Part shown: positions 33,714 through 42,710 of the stretch, one piece after another | Position numbering within the stretch: the stretch's first letter is position 1 | How the letters are laid out: every line of letters starts with the position of its first letter | Origin: a virus | Reading direction: 5' to 3' (one strand) | IMG/VR virus record: IMGVR_UViG_3300047560_002518 | Coordinates: 1-64,000 of that record | DNA length: 64,000 nucleotides | Translations under genes and position numbers: made by a program | The notes under the pieces: model-generated | What the model was told of the DNA's origin: nothing | What the model saw: only the letters and a program-made list of their open reading frames with translations | Databases searched by the model: none

Positions 33714-36700
33714 TTATTTACCAATAGTTTTAACTTCACCGGTGTTCGCTAAACGTAATGGAATATAAATGAATTCCACAGCTTTTGTCGGTTCGATTGC
33801 AATGTCAAGATATAATTCGCTTCTGTCTACTCTTGCTGGTGTGTTATTAGAAGTATCACATTGAACAACAAAGTCGTAAATTGCACGTTGTCCTTGCAAT
33901 TCGAGTAATAAACTTTCAGCAGCATGTTTGATTTGTTTGCGTGTTGCATCATCATTTGGTTGGAACAAATACGCTTTTGACATCAATGATAATCTACGAC
34001 GTAAACTTACTACCAATCTTGCAACATTAATACGATCTAAAGAAGTAGTTTCTGGAGAACGAGTATATTGGGCCATGTTAACTAAGCCTGATCCAGCGAT
34101 AAATGTAATTGGATTAACTTTAATGCCAGCTAACGTATCACGTTGTCCAGTGTTTAAAGCAACTGTTTGCCATTCACCATTTTGATCAATGTATCCAACT
34201 GATGTTGCATTTGAAATAGTACCACGTTGTGTACCTGCAGGTGCATACCATGGGAAGCTTGCAGCATCACTCAATGCAATTGTACGTAACATCATGTGGC
34301 TTGGAGGAACAACTATGTTACGACCTAAGTTGTCACTTGTGTAACCCCATGGATAAAAGAATGCCAAGTATGGATCAGCTGAAACTAAACCATTATCGTC
34401 ATCTTCTGAAGTTCCGTTAACATTATTTCCCCAGTTTAACAATGTAGTTGCATCTGGTTTCAATCTTGATGGAGTATCACCGATAACAAATGCTGTAAGA
34501 CCACGTGAAGTATTCAAGTCTTTCATTTCGCCAACAAGTTCTGGATATCCAGGTGCTGCAATCAAGTTAAATACGCGATATTCTTCTTCACGAATTTCTA
34601 CATTGCTGTTAACTAATGCTTGTAATGATTGAACAACTACTTTACGTTGTGCTTTACGACCAAATGATCCTGATCCATTTTCGTTATTACCTGATTCAGT
34701 TACCCATCTGTCTGGGAAATAATTAATCATTGATTCATTGTTATAACGTGTGTTGTGATCTAAGATGTTAACGTAGTTTTTACGATATTTTTTAACATTG
34801 TAACCACTTCTACGTAAATTCCACAATAAACAACCTTCTGGATATAATGCAGGGTTTGGTGCATCAAAGTCAACAAAGTTAGCAGCTTCAATTGCATCAA
34901 GTGATAATTCAGATGGAGGACCACCTAACAAATCAACAATTGCCGAAGGACTTGAAGAAATACCATCAATGTTCCAACGTGCATCAGCAAAAACTATACC
35001 ATCTTCTGTTGTTTGATCAGTTGTATCAATTTTAACCCATTTTTTAGTAAAGTTGATATATCTGTAAATTTGTGGATAGTTTTCTAAATCTGATGTATCA
35101 ATCCATAAATCACCTTCAACTAACAATGATTTATCAGCGTCAGTTTGTGTAGTTGGTTTAGTTGGGCTTAAGATTGGACCAGTTTTGTTAGTAGCACCAA
35201 GACCTTGTCCATGATCGACACTACGATATGCCATCCATTTATGACCATGGTTGATCATAATGTCAACATCTTCAATGTTGCTATCATACCATAATAAGCC
35301 ATCAGATGCATTACCAATTGGTGTTGAATCACTTGGTTGAATGAACGATTTTGTTCTGTCAGCGCCGTATTCAGACCAAAGACTTGCAAGGTAATGGTTA
35401 CTAATACCATTTGGGTGATGGAAGAAGTTAGTTGTTTTGTTAGCATCGAACAATTTTGCAATTGGTTCGTTTGTACCATCAACTAATCTAATTTCACCGC
35501 CAGTTACATGGGTAATAACAATTTTGTTACCATCTAATTGCGATGCATGTACGTTAGTATCACCTGAACTTGAGTTAATTTTTGATTCAATTTCATCTAA
35601 CATTGCTTGAATAACAACTGCATCTGAATCAGATTCACTTGGTTCGTCAATGTTAAATTGAACTAATCGTGTAGCCAACAGTGTACTACCAATAACACTT
35701 TCACCAATTGCAAAATTGTATGTTCCTGATTGGAATGACGATCTTGTGAATTTTTTAGAAATGATTTTAGTAGTAGATGATGCAGTACGACGATATATTT
35801 TAAAGTTTGCAAACAATGTTGGGCTTTCAGATGTATTGTATTTCACATACACTGTGTTTCCAGCAAGATTTAACCCACCATTAGTAGGATCTAATGCCGC
35901 AATTGCTGCTTCGTTATTTTGGAATATAGGAGCAGAAATAGTTACCCATGATTTAATGCTTGCATCATAGCGTTTAACATTCCAATCAGCACCTTTATTA
36001 ACAACTGTTGTTTTGATCCATAATGAACCAGTTGGACGACCGTTAACAGTAGTTGGTAAATCTTTACGTTTGTATGTTGGGATAGTAACATGATTTGAAA
36101 TTGTCAAAGCAGGTGCTTTGTAAATACCAATTTCAATACCAATTTTAAGAGCAGTATCAACATCAGTACCATTTATATCAATATCAACTCCTGTTGAATA
36201 CAAATATAATCTGTGATTTGAAACAACGGCAAAAATACCATCATCGATTGCATCAGTATTAATCAGTAACGCTAATTCGTCTAATGTTGAAAAACCAATA
36301 AATGGGTTATAACCATTAATTACAAATACATCAACATCAGGATCTAATGGGCTTGCAAATGCAAGTTCCGAATTTACACCTTGTGCAGTTGGAATACTTG
36401 AAACCCAAGCTTCACTACCAATCTCAACCCAAGATGATGTTCTTTTTGATTTATACCAAAATGATACAAGACTTGACGTTGCAACTACTGCATATGAACC
36501 AGTAGCACCAATACTTGCTTTTGGTGCACCTGTAAGGTCATCAACTTTAGAAATTTCAGTAATTACAGTTGGTGTGACATTTGTAAATGTTTGTCCGTTT
36601 GCTGTAGTAGCAGCGGCAGAGTCCCATGAAAATAAACCCCAATGCGAACTTGCAGTGTCAAACCAGAATGTGTTATCATCTGGTGTACCAGTTGGGATCG

Positions 36701-37082
36701 AAGTAGAAGCCTGAATTGCATCTAAATCAATATCTGCACGTACTACAAATGCACGGTTACTAACATTCAAATAACTATAAGCAGCTTGTAATCCATATTC
36801 ATTTTGTTCATGACCATGGATAGGTTTGTTGTTTGAGTCGGTTTTAAAAACCGGTGTACCGAATGTATCGGTTAATTCTTTTGGACTAGTAAGTAATCTT
36901 ACTTTTCCATAATCTTTATCTGTTTTTAATGTGCCTGGGGCAATTCCAGTCCCAGAACCGTTTAGTTTGTTTGCTGCAGTGGCAACAAAGATCAACGGAA
37001 TTGTTCCAGCGCCAGCTGATGTATACATGCTATCATCAGTAACAGATATACTTACGCCTGGTGAACTAAGTGTTTGAGCCAT
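33714..37082 (-). CDS. 18: Tail sheath protein gp18 (large form)
   Basis: The product has 1122 residues, well above the 659 of T4 gp18. It forms the contractile sheath. The N-terminus SSPGVSISVTDDS and the C-terminal block from about 880 on (AYLFQPNDDATRKQIKHAAES..., NTPARVDRSELYLDIAIEPTKAVEFIYIPLRLANTGE) are classic sheath signatures. The extra length is in the middle, with repeated segments like 'PTTVNGRPTGSLWIKTTVVNKG', 'DGLLWYDSNIEDVDIMINHGHKW' and 'EGDLWIDTSDLENYPQIYRY', which would be surface-exposed domains. TGGAGA precedes the ATG and a consensus late promoter lies upstream. Confidence 0.93.
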   Translation of the reverse strand: MAQTLSSPGVSISVTDDSMYTSAGAGTIPLIFVATAANKLNGSGTGIAPGTLKTDKDYGKVRLLTSPKELTDTFGTPVFKTDSNNKPIHGHEQNEYGLQAAYSYLNVSNRAFVVRADIDLDAIQASTSIPTGTPDDNTFWFDTASSHWGLFSWDSAAATTANGQTFTNVTPTVITEISKVDDLTGAPKASIGATGSYAVVATSSLVSFWYKSKRTSSWVEIGSEAWVSSIPTAQGVNSELAFASPLDPDVDVFVINGYNPFIGFSTLDELALLINTDAIDDGIFAVVSNHRLYLYSTGVDIDINGTDVDTALKIGIEIGIYKAPALTISNHVTIPTYKRKDLPTTVNGRPTGSLWIKTTVVNKGADWNVKRYDASIKSWVTISAPIFQNNEAAIAALDPTNGGLNLAGNTVYVKYNTSESPTLFANFKIYRRTASSTTKIISKKFTRSSFQSGTYNFAIGESVIGSTLLATRLVQFNIDEPSESDSDAVVIQAMLDEIESKINSSSGDTNVHASQLDGNKIVITHVTGGEIRLVDGTNEPIAKLFDANKTTNFFHHPNGISNHYLASLWSEYGADRTKSFIQPSDSTPIGNASDGLLWYDSNIEDVDIMINHGHKWMAYRSVDHGQGLGATNKTGPILSPTKPTTQTDADKSLLVEGDLWIDTSDLENYPQIYRYINFTKKWVKIDTTDQTTEDGIVFADARWNIDGISSSPSAIVDLLGGPPSELSLDAIEAANFVDFDAPNPALYPEGCLLWNLRRSGYNVKKYRKNYVNILDHNTRYNNESMINYFPDRWVTESGNNENGSGSFGRKAQRKVVVQSLQALVNSNVEIREEEYRVFNLIAAPGYPELVGEMKDLNTSRGLTAFVIGDTPSRLKPDATTLLNWGNNVNGTSEDDDNGLVSADPYLAFFYPWGYTSDNLGRNIVVPPSHMMLRTIALSDAASFPWYAPAGTQRGTISNATSVGYIDQNGEWQTVALNTGQRDTLAGIKVNPITFIAGSGLVNMAQYTRSPETTSLDRINVARLVVSLRRRLSLMSKAYLFQPNDDATRKQIKHAAESLLLELQGQRAIYDFVVQCDTSNNTPARVDRSELYLDIAIEPTKAVEFIYIPLRLANTGEVKTIGK

Positions 37083-37114
37083 ATTATAATCTCCATATAT
37101 ACAAGTTCTAACTG

Positions 37115-37122
37115 TATTTATA
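37115..37122 (-). promoter_or_regulatory. Late promoter TATAAATA upstream of tail sheath gene
   Basis: Exact T4 late consensus on the minus strand, 32 bases before the ATG at 37082, leaving a leader of about 25 bases with its own ribosome site. Confidence 0.65.
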
Positions 37123-37143
37123 GGAAAATGGCATTTTATGGCA

Positions 37144-37761
37144 CTATAACTTAACTATAGCTGTAACTTTATCATATAACTCTTCAAGTGTTCCGTTGTT
37201 ATCAATTACATGATCTACATGTAATCCATACCATGCCCACTCACTTTCATGAATTTTATATTCTTTTAATATTGCAATTGATTCTAAATCACCAGTCAAC
37301 GCTAATTCAACAAATTGATGCCATTCTGGTTCTGGTCCTCGTTTTACACGAACAATAATTCCTCCTGCATTTCTAATAGCAGAAAATTCATTTGGAAATC
37401 TACAATCGCTGATTACGACATTACCGTTAGATTGTCTTAATCTATTTTCTAAACTTGCAATCCAAATATCATCATGGAAACTTCTTCTAGCTACTTCTGT
37501 ACCCCATAATTGTAACACTAATCGTGGTGTTAAATCTGGCATATTTAAACGGTGTGCCCACCACGGATCGACTTGTTCTCTCCATGCTCTTGATTCTGCA
37601 GTTTGACCTTCTAATAGAGTTCGATCCCATCCAAAAACTGATGACACTGCGTCTTTTAATGAATTTGCAAAACTTTCTCTTGCAAAATTATAATTACTAA
37701 CTAAGTATTCAGCAACTGTATCCTTACCTTCACCTATATTTCCAACAATTCCTATAATCAT
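37144..37761 (-). CDS. 1: Deoxynucleoside monophosphate kinase (gp1-like)
   Basis: The product has 205 residues (T4 gp1 has 241). It phosphorylates dNMPs, including modified or limiting ones, for phage DNA synthesis. The P-loop is GIVGNIGEGKDT at 4-15; the LID/NMP-type sections follow: WREQVDPWWAHRLNMPDLTPRLVLQLWGTEVARR, VISDCRFPNEFSAIRNAGG, and RVKRG. These match the T4 gp1 family rather than thymidylate kinase. AGGAGAA precedes the ATG. It is an early-type gene placed among tail genes. Confidence 0.85.
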   Translation of the reverse strand: MIIGIVGNIGEGKDTVAEYLVSNYNFARESFANSLKDAVSSVFGWDRTLLEGQTAESRAWREQVDPWWAHRLNMPDLTPRLVLQLWGTEVARRSFHDDIWIASLENRLRQSNGNVVISDCRFPNEFSAIRNAGGIIVRVKRGPEPEWHQFVELALTGDLESIAILKEYKIHESEWAWYGLHVDHVIDNNGTLEELYDKVTAIVKL

Positions 37762-37810
37762 ATTATTCTCCTAAAAAAGCATTATATGATCATTTTATCA
37801 AAAAGTCAAG

Positions 37811-38581
37811 TTATCCTATTATAAATGCATACCCTGTTCCACCAGAAATAAGTGTTTCAAGTTCTTTATCAAGTTTTTCAATTTCTTCTTTGCCAGCTGT
37901 TTTTAAATCATTGCCATTCATTGTAATGCCACCGCCCGGTCCTGCAATACTTGAAAATAAACTACGAGCTTCACCTAACATAATTTTACAAGTAGCAAGC
38001 GTGTAATCACGTAACCATTGTTTAGCATATATGTCAGTTAGTAAGACAAAGTCAGGGCGATAGTTATGTGATTTAATTAGAATCTGTTCACCTTGCGCAA
38101 ACGGACGTTGTAAAATTGTTAAAATATGACTTTGTGGTTTCCATTTAAATTCAATATAACTACCAAACATTCTACCAACTAATTTTTGGTATCCTGAAAA
38201 TAGTTCATAAGTTGCAAGTCCGCCCATCATACTACCACTCATTAGATATGTGTTAGTATATGCTAAGTTAAATGGTTCAAATAATGTACCACCTGCACCA
38301 ATACCTGACCGTGAGCCAATTGCTCTTCTAAATACACTTTGTACTTCAATAATTTCGTCAGGTAATCTATATTCGTTTTGATCTTGTATTAATTCTAAAA
38401 AGCTGTAACTTTCTTCTACTGCATTTGGACTGCGTTGTCTAAAGCGTGTTAACGCTCTGTCTAATGCGGTTTCGTAATGAATTGGATCTAAGTCTATGTC
38501 AATGAGGCCATCTCCCAACATTACTCGTACATAATCAAATACTTTATTTCGTTCTATTAATGAGGTTGTTTCATCAGACAT
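37811..38581 (-). CDS. 13: Neck protein gp13-like
   Basis: The product has 256 residues from the ATG at 38581, which has GGAG 6 bases upstream; an in-frame ATG four codons earlier and a more distal start are less favoured. Conserved features: EETYSFLEL-type helix (EESYSFLELIQDQNEYRLPDEIIEVQSVFRR), FEPFNLAYTNTYL, LATYELFSGYQKLVGRMFG, LLTDIYAKQWLRDYTLATCKIMLGEAR. These are characteristic of a marine T4-like neck protein. T4 gp13 (309 residues) is the likely counterpart, supported by gp14 and gp15-like genes across the strand switch. No late promoter was clear upstream. Confidence 0.7.
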   Translation of the reverse strand: MSDETTSLIERNKVFDYVRVMLGDGLIDIDLDPIHYETALDRALTRFRQRSPNAVEESYSFLELIQDQNEYRLPDEIIEVQSVFRRAIGSRSGIGAGGTLFEPFNLAYTNTYLMSGSMMGGLATYELFSGYQKLVGRMFGSYIEFKWKPQSHILTILQRPFAQGEQILIKSHNYRPDFVLLTDIYAKQWLRDYTLATCKIMLGEARSLFSSIAGPGGGITMNGNDLKTAGKEEIEKLDKELETLISGGTGYAFIIG

Positions 38582-38605
38582 ATATTGCTCCATGTTAATC
38601 GTTGT

Positions 38606-38613
38606 GATAAATA
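38606..38613 (+). promoter_or_regulatory. Late-promoter-like octamer GATAAATA (plus strand)
   Basis: Lies 61 bases before the homing endonuclease ATG and within the divergent region, one base from the T4 consensus. It would start the rightward structural block. Confidence 0.45.
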
Positions 38614-38674
38614 AAAATGTAGCTCGCGGAACGGCAATTCCCAACTACCTTAATGCCTCAGGAGGACATCAACA

Positions 38675-39316
38675 ATGATATTTATCAATAATAAATATAC
38701 CAACATCTATTTTAATATAATCAGATCTGCACAAATACGAGAGTCATTAACTGGATATACTGAAAAACACCATATCATACCAAGGAGCTTATGCGGCTCA
38801 AATAAAAAAGATAACTTAGTTATTTTAACTGCTAGAGAACATTTTATCTGTCACTGGTTACTTACTAAAATGGTAGCAGGCGATAATCTAAGAAAAATGA
38901 AACACGGGTTATGGAGAATGTTAGTTCAAGGTGCAACTTTTCAAATAAGATATAAACCAAATTCTCGTACATATGAAACACTAAGATACAAATACGGATC
39001 ATTACGAAAAGGAATAAAAACTTCAGATGAGGTTAAAGCAAAAATCTCAAAAGCAAATAAAGGTAGATTAAAAGGTGAAAATAACCCAATGTACGGAAAT
39101 ACTCATACTGCAGAATCTAGAAAGAAGATATCAGAAAAAGCACAAGGTAGAACGCCATGGAACTTAGGTGTCACACATACTTATGAAGTAAAACAGAAAA
39201 TGTCAATATTAGCATTACAAAGAACAAAATATAAATGTGAACATTGCGGTGTAGAATGTGTTAAATGTAATTATAATAGATGGCATGGAGCAAACTGTAA
39301 ATCTATCGTAAGATAA
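38675..39316 (+). CDS. HNH homing endonuclease with NUMOD3 motifs
   Basis: The product has 213 residues, likely a mobile nuclease that cleaves related phage DNA and spreads itself. HNH signature: KHHIIPRSLCGSNKKDNLVILTAREHFICH with His32/His33, Asn47 and His56. Two to three NUMOD3-type segments (KISKANKGRLKGENNPMYGNTHTAESRKKISEKAQGR, GVTHTYEVKQKMS) bind DNA in this family. The C-terminus has a Cys-rich zinc-like part (KCEHCGVECVKC). An AGGAGG ribosome site precedes the ATG. It sits freestanding between the gp13-like and gp14-like genes. Confidence 0.85.
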   Translation: MIFINNKYTNIYFNIIRSAQIRESLTGYTEKHHIIPRSLCGSNKKDNLVILTAREHFICHWLLTKMVAGDNLRKMKHGLWRMLVQGATFQIRYKPNSRTYETLRYKYGSLRKGIKTSDEVKAKISKANKGRLKGENNPMYGNTHTAESRKKISEKAQGRTPWNLGVTHTYEVKQKMSILALQRTKYKCEHCGVECVKCNYNRWHGANCKSIVR

Positions 39317-39319
39317 ATA
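39312..39319 (+). promoter_or_regulatory. Late promoter GATAAATA upstream of gp14-like gene
   Basis: The octamer lies 23 bases before the ATG at 39343 and overlaps the endonuclease stop codon, followed by AAGGAG. The spacing fits a short late leader, so the endonuclease gene need not be transcribed to express the neck gene. Confidence 0.55.
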
Positions 39320-39342
39320 TCATAATACCAAGGAGAAGTACT

Positions 39343-40758
39343 ATGCCGAGACTTAGTCTTTATAAGCCGGAGAAAGGAAATAATTACAGATTTATTGATC
39401 GACAAATATCAAGAATGTTTCAAATTGGCGGAACTGACGTTCATTTTCACAAATATTTAGGTCCAAAAAACCAAACAGAAGGAACAGCAGATCAACCAGT
39501 TTACGATGTAATAAAAGAAACTAACATTCAAGATTTGTTGTTTTTAGAAAATAGAGATCGAAAATACGAAGAAGAAATATATTTGCTTAGAGGGCATTAT
39601 CAAGTTCAAAACATTGATTTTAGTTTAAGTCAATTTGGGTTGTTCATTGATAACGACACAGTGTTTATGACTGTGCATATCAACGATTTTATTACATCAA
39701 TTGGTCGTAAACCACTTACAGGTGATGTTATAGAATTACCACATTTACGAGATGATTTTGCTTTAAATGAATTAGATTTAAGTGTTCCAAGATTCTTTGT
39801 AATAGAAGATGTTGGTAGAGCAAGTGAAGGATATAGTGCAACATGGTATCCACATTTATATAGATTAAAGTTGAAAAAAATTACAGACAGTCAACAATAT
39901 TCTGACATCCTTGATCAACCTGCGGGCGAAGATGCACCGTATGCATTACGTGAATTATTAAGCACTCGTAATAAAGAGTTAGAAATAAATGATGCTATTT
40001 TACGTCAAGCAGAAGCTGATTCTCCAATGAGTGGATTTGAAACTCGTCAATTTTATACAATAGCAGTTGATCCTATAACAGGTGAAACATTATTATCTAC
40101 GGTTGACAATGCAGATTTATATGCAAGTTCAAATGGCGCTTCAATAAATTCAAGCAGTGTAAATGCAATACCATTAAGATCAGGATATACTGGTTACTTA
40201 TTTGGTGACGGATATCCGCCAAATGGTTATCCATTTGGACAAGGTATACATTTTCCAGAAAATCCAGCAAAAGATGATTATTATTTACGATTAGATTTCG
40301 TACCAAACAGATTATTTGTATTCAATGGTCAAAGATGGCTTAAAGTTGAGGATAACTTAAGAATGACAATGACTAATACTGATACAAGACGAACACCAAA
40401 AACTAGCTTTATTAACAATAGCAATTATACATATAATGACGAAGTTGCAACTGATTACGTTAGACTTATTTCTGGTGTTACTACATTTACTACTAAAATT
40501 GATTACACTACAGAAGCGTTATATTTGGTTCTAAAATTAGAAATTACTCGTTTAGAATTTGTTATAGCAGACACTGATAATTTAATTGAATCGTACAGTC
40601 TTAATGGAGTTGATAAAATAAAAATCAACTTACCAGTAGTAAAAGATACACAACTTACTATACCATATGATGGAGCATGGAGAGTTAGTTTATATACCTA
40701 TAGAGAAGCAGAGCGTCAAAGTCTTTCTAAAGCTCTTAGACCAAAAGCAGACTTGTAG
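39343..40758 (+). CDS. 14: Neck protein gp14-like (extended)
   Basis: The product has 471 residues (T4 gp14 has 256). The first 200 residues follow the gp14 pattern: FQIGGTDVHFHKYLG, LFLENRDRKYEEEIYLLRGHYQV, FSLSQFGLFIDNDTVFMTVHINDF, a KPLTGDVIELPH segment, FFVIEDVGRASEGYSATWYPHLYRLKLKKI. I recall highly similar proteins in marine T4-like phages. Residues 200-471 are an extra domain with a FGDGYPPNGYPFGQG patch. The gene order 14-15 on the plus strand supports the assignment. AAGGAGAAG precedes the ATG. It could be a structural protein other than gp14. Confidence 0.65.
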   Translation: MPRLSLYKPEKGNNYRFIDRQISRMFQIGGTDVHFHKYLGPKNQTEGTADQPVYDVIKETNIQDLLFLENRDRKYEEEIYLLRGHYQVQNIDFSLSQFGLFIDNDTVFMTVHINDFITSIGRKPLTGDVIELPHLRDDFALNELDLSVPRFFVIEDVGRASEGYSATWYPHLYRLKLKKITDSQQYSDILDQPAGEDAPYALRELLSTRNKELEINDAILRQAEADSPMSGFETRQFYTIAVDPITGETLLSTVDNADLYASSNGASINSSSVNAIPLRSGYTGYLFGDGYPPNGYPFGQGIHFPENPAKDDYYLRLDFVPNRLFVFNGQRWLKVEDNLRMTMTNTDTRRTPKTSFINNSNYTYNDEVATDYVRLISGVTTFTTKIDYTTEALYLVLKLEITRLEFVIADTDNLIESYSLNGVDKIKINLPVVKDTQLTIPYDGAWRVSLYTYREAERQSLSKALRPKADL

Positions 40759-40794
40759 AACTGCAATATGTTTAAATAAAAGAAGGAGAACGCA

Positions 40795-42279
40795 ATGCAA
40801 CATTTTTATGACGGTGCCATAAGACGGTACCTTACTCAAACAATTCGAGTTTTTAGTGAATTTACAGTACGATACGGTGACGGAACGCTGCATCGTGTAC
40901 CTGTCGGTTACGGTGACGGTGATCGGCAAACTACTAGTGTTATTAGACAAAATTCAGAAAACACTCTAAATTCAATACCACGTATCAGTATATACATATA
41001 TGGTCTTGATTTAGACCGAGATCGTCTTGCAGATTCAACATTTGTTAGTAAAAAAAGTATAAGAGAACGAGATATCAACGGAAACGCTTACACTAATAAT
41101 CGAGGTAGAAATTACACAATCGAACGCGTAATGCCAACCCCATTTAAATTAACTATGAAAGTTGATATTTGGTCTGCAAATACTGATCAAAAATTACAAA
41201 TTTTAGAACAAATTTTAGTGTTATTCAATCCAAGTTTAGAAATTCAGTCGACTGATAATTATATTGATTGGACGAGTATTTCTGTGTTAAATTTAGATAG
41301 TGTTGCTTGGACAAGTAGATCAGTTCCTGTAGGAAATGATAGTCCTATTGATATTGCTACATTAACAGTAGACTCACCAATATGGATTAGTCCTCCTGTT
41401 AAAGTTAAACAACTTGGTGTTATTACTAAAGTTATTACTGGAATTACTGATGCAAATGCAGCAGGATCAACTGGATTTGGTACAGACTATGTAGTACCTG
41501 ATTATATTCAATCTGCACTGTTAACTGAAGTTATTTCGTGTGTAGAAAATTACACAATTGAAGTATTAGGAACACAAATCACATTATACAGTTCACATGA
41601 ATCAGATTTAGCAAATTACGTTTCATTTGATATGCCATCTCATAGCGAATATCCACGTAAATGGGAAGAAATATTTGAAAAATATCCTAAAAAATTTATA
41701 CCAGGAGTTACTCGTGTTTTCCTAATGCAACGCAATGGTACAGAAATTAATGGTACTGTATCACTTCATCCAACAGATGACGGTATTTTACTAGTTGATT
41801 GGGATTATGATACATTAAATCCTAATACTGGTATTAACAGTCAAGGTTATTTAGATACCGATGATACAAGTTTGTATAATCAATCTCCGCAATATAGACC
41901 AAATAGCCCTGGAACATTTGATGCAATTATAGATCCGTTATCATATGATCCACATAGACCATTAAAAGAAAGCACAGATCAGCCTATTCCAGTTGGTTTA
42001 AGATATTTAATAATTGAAGATATTGGTAGTGATATAAATGCCGACGGAGCAAGTGCTTGGAAATCTAATAACGGAAGTGATTTAGTTGCTCATGCTAATG
42101 ATATTATTGAATGGACAGGCAGTCAATGGAATGTTGTTTTTGATTCGATACATGAAACAGATACTATGATTTGGCAAACTAATACATATACAGGTATACA
42201 ATATCTATGGAATGGTATTTCATGGGTTAAAAGTTTTGAAGGAATTTATCCGGTGGGAAAATGGCGATTAGAACTGTAA
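40795..42279 (+). CDS. 15: Proximal tail sheath stabilizer gp15-like
   Basis: The product has 494 residues (T4 gp15 has 272). T4 gp15 ends the sheath at the head side. Alignment by eye: HFYDGAIRRYLTQTIRVFSEF matches YFYNSSFRRYATLMGDLFS; RVPVGYGDGDRQTTSV matches RVPITYASKEHFMM; then LNSIPRISIYIYGL matches TILPRINLHLVDF; and TPFKLTMKVDIWSANTDQKLQILEQILVLFNPSLEIQ matches the equivalent gp15 block. The C-terminal 200 residues are an additional region. GAAGGAGAA precedes the ATG. The 3' end overlaps the Nudix gene by 19 bases. Confidence 0.85.
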   Translation: MQHFYDGAIRRYLTQTIRVFSEFTVRYGDGTLHRVPVGYGDGDRQTTSVIRQNSENTLNSIPRISIYIYGLDLDRDRLADSTFVSKKSIRERDINGNAYTNNRGRNYTIERVMPTPFKLTMKVDIWSANTDQKLQILEQILVLFNPSLEIQSTDNYIDWTSISVLNLDSVAWTSRSVPVGNDSPIDIATLTVDSPIWISPPVKVKQLGVITKVITGITDANAAGSTGFGTDYVVPDYIQSALLTEVISCVENYTIEVLGTQITLYSSHESDLANYVSFDMPSHSEYPRKWEEIFEKYPKKFIPGVTRVFLMQRNGTEINGTVSLHPTDDGILLVDWDYDTLNPNTGINSQGYLDTDDTSLYNQSPQYRPNSPGTFDAIIDPLSYDPHRPLKESTDQPIPVGLRYLIIEDIGSDINADGASAWKSNNGSDLVAHANDIIEWTGSQWNVVFDSIHETDTMIWQTNTYTGIQYLWNGISWVKSFEGIYPVGKWRLEL

Positions 42280-42710
42280 CAGACAGTATTGTATGTAGTG
42301 GATCGTTGATTTATTCAAGATCTACTCATAGATTTTTACTCATTCAAAAGTCTTCAGGCAAACATCAAGGAACTTGGGGATTAGTAGGAGGCACAAATTT
42401 AGCCAACGAAAATCCCTGGCAGGGTCTTACCCGTGAAATTGAAGAAGAAATAGGCTTTTTACCAGACATTAAAAAAACTCTACCATTAGAAAAATTTGTA
42501 TCAAATGATAGTATTTTTAATTTTCATACATATTTTTGTTTAGTTGATAACGAATTTGTTCCAATTCTAAGTGATGAACATATTGCTTGGGGTTGGTTCA
42601 GTATGTCTGCATTACCAAAGCCAATACATCGAGGGTTAAATCTTAGTTTGCGTAATAAAATTATTCAAACTAAGATTCAAACTGTAATTGACATTATTGA
42701 TAGTTTATAA
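42261..42710 (+). CDS. Nudix hydrolase
   Basis: The product has 149 residues. It hydrolyses a nucleoside diphosphate linked to another group; the substrate cannot be told. The Nudix box GX5EX7REUXEEXGU is complete: Gly44, Glu50, then R58-E-I-E-E-E-I-G65-F66. A WGLVGGT segment precedes it as usual. The start overlaps gp15; the end overlaps the convergent glycosyltransferase by 6 bases. Cap-like or nucleotide-sugar substrates are possible, given the sugar and PAPS-related enzymes next door. Confidence 0.88.
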   Translation: MAIRTVTDSIVCSGSLIYSRSTHRFLLIQKSSGKHQGTWGLVGGTNLANENPWQGLTREIEEEIGFLPDIKKTLPLEKFVSNDSIFNFHTYFCLVDNEFVPILSDEHIAWGWFSMSALPKPIHRGLNLSLRNKIIQTKIQTVIDIIDSL

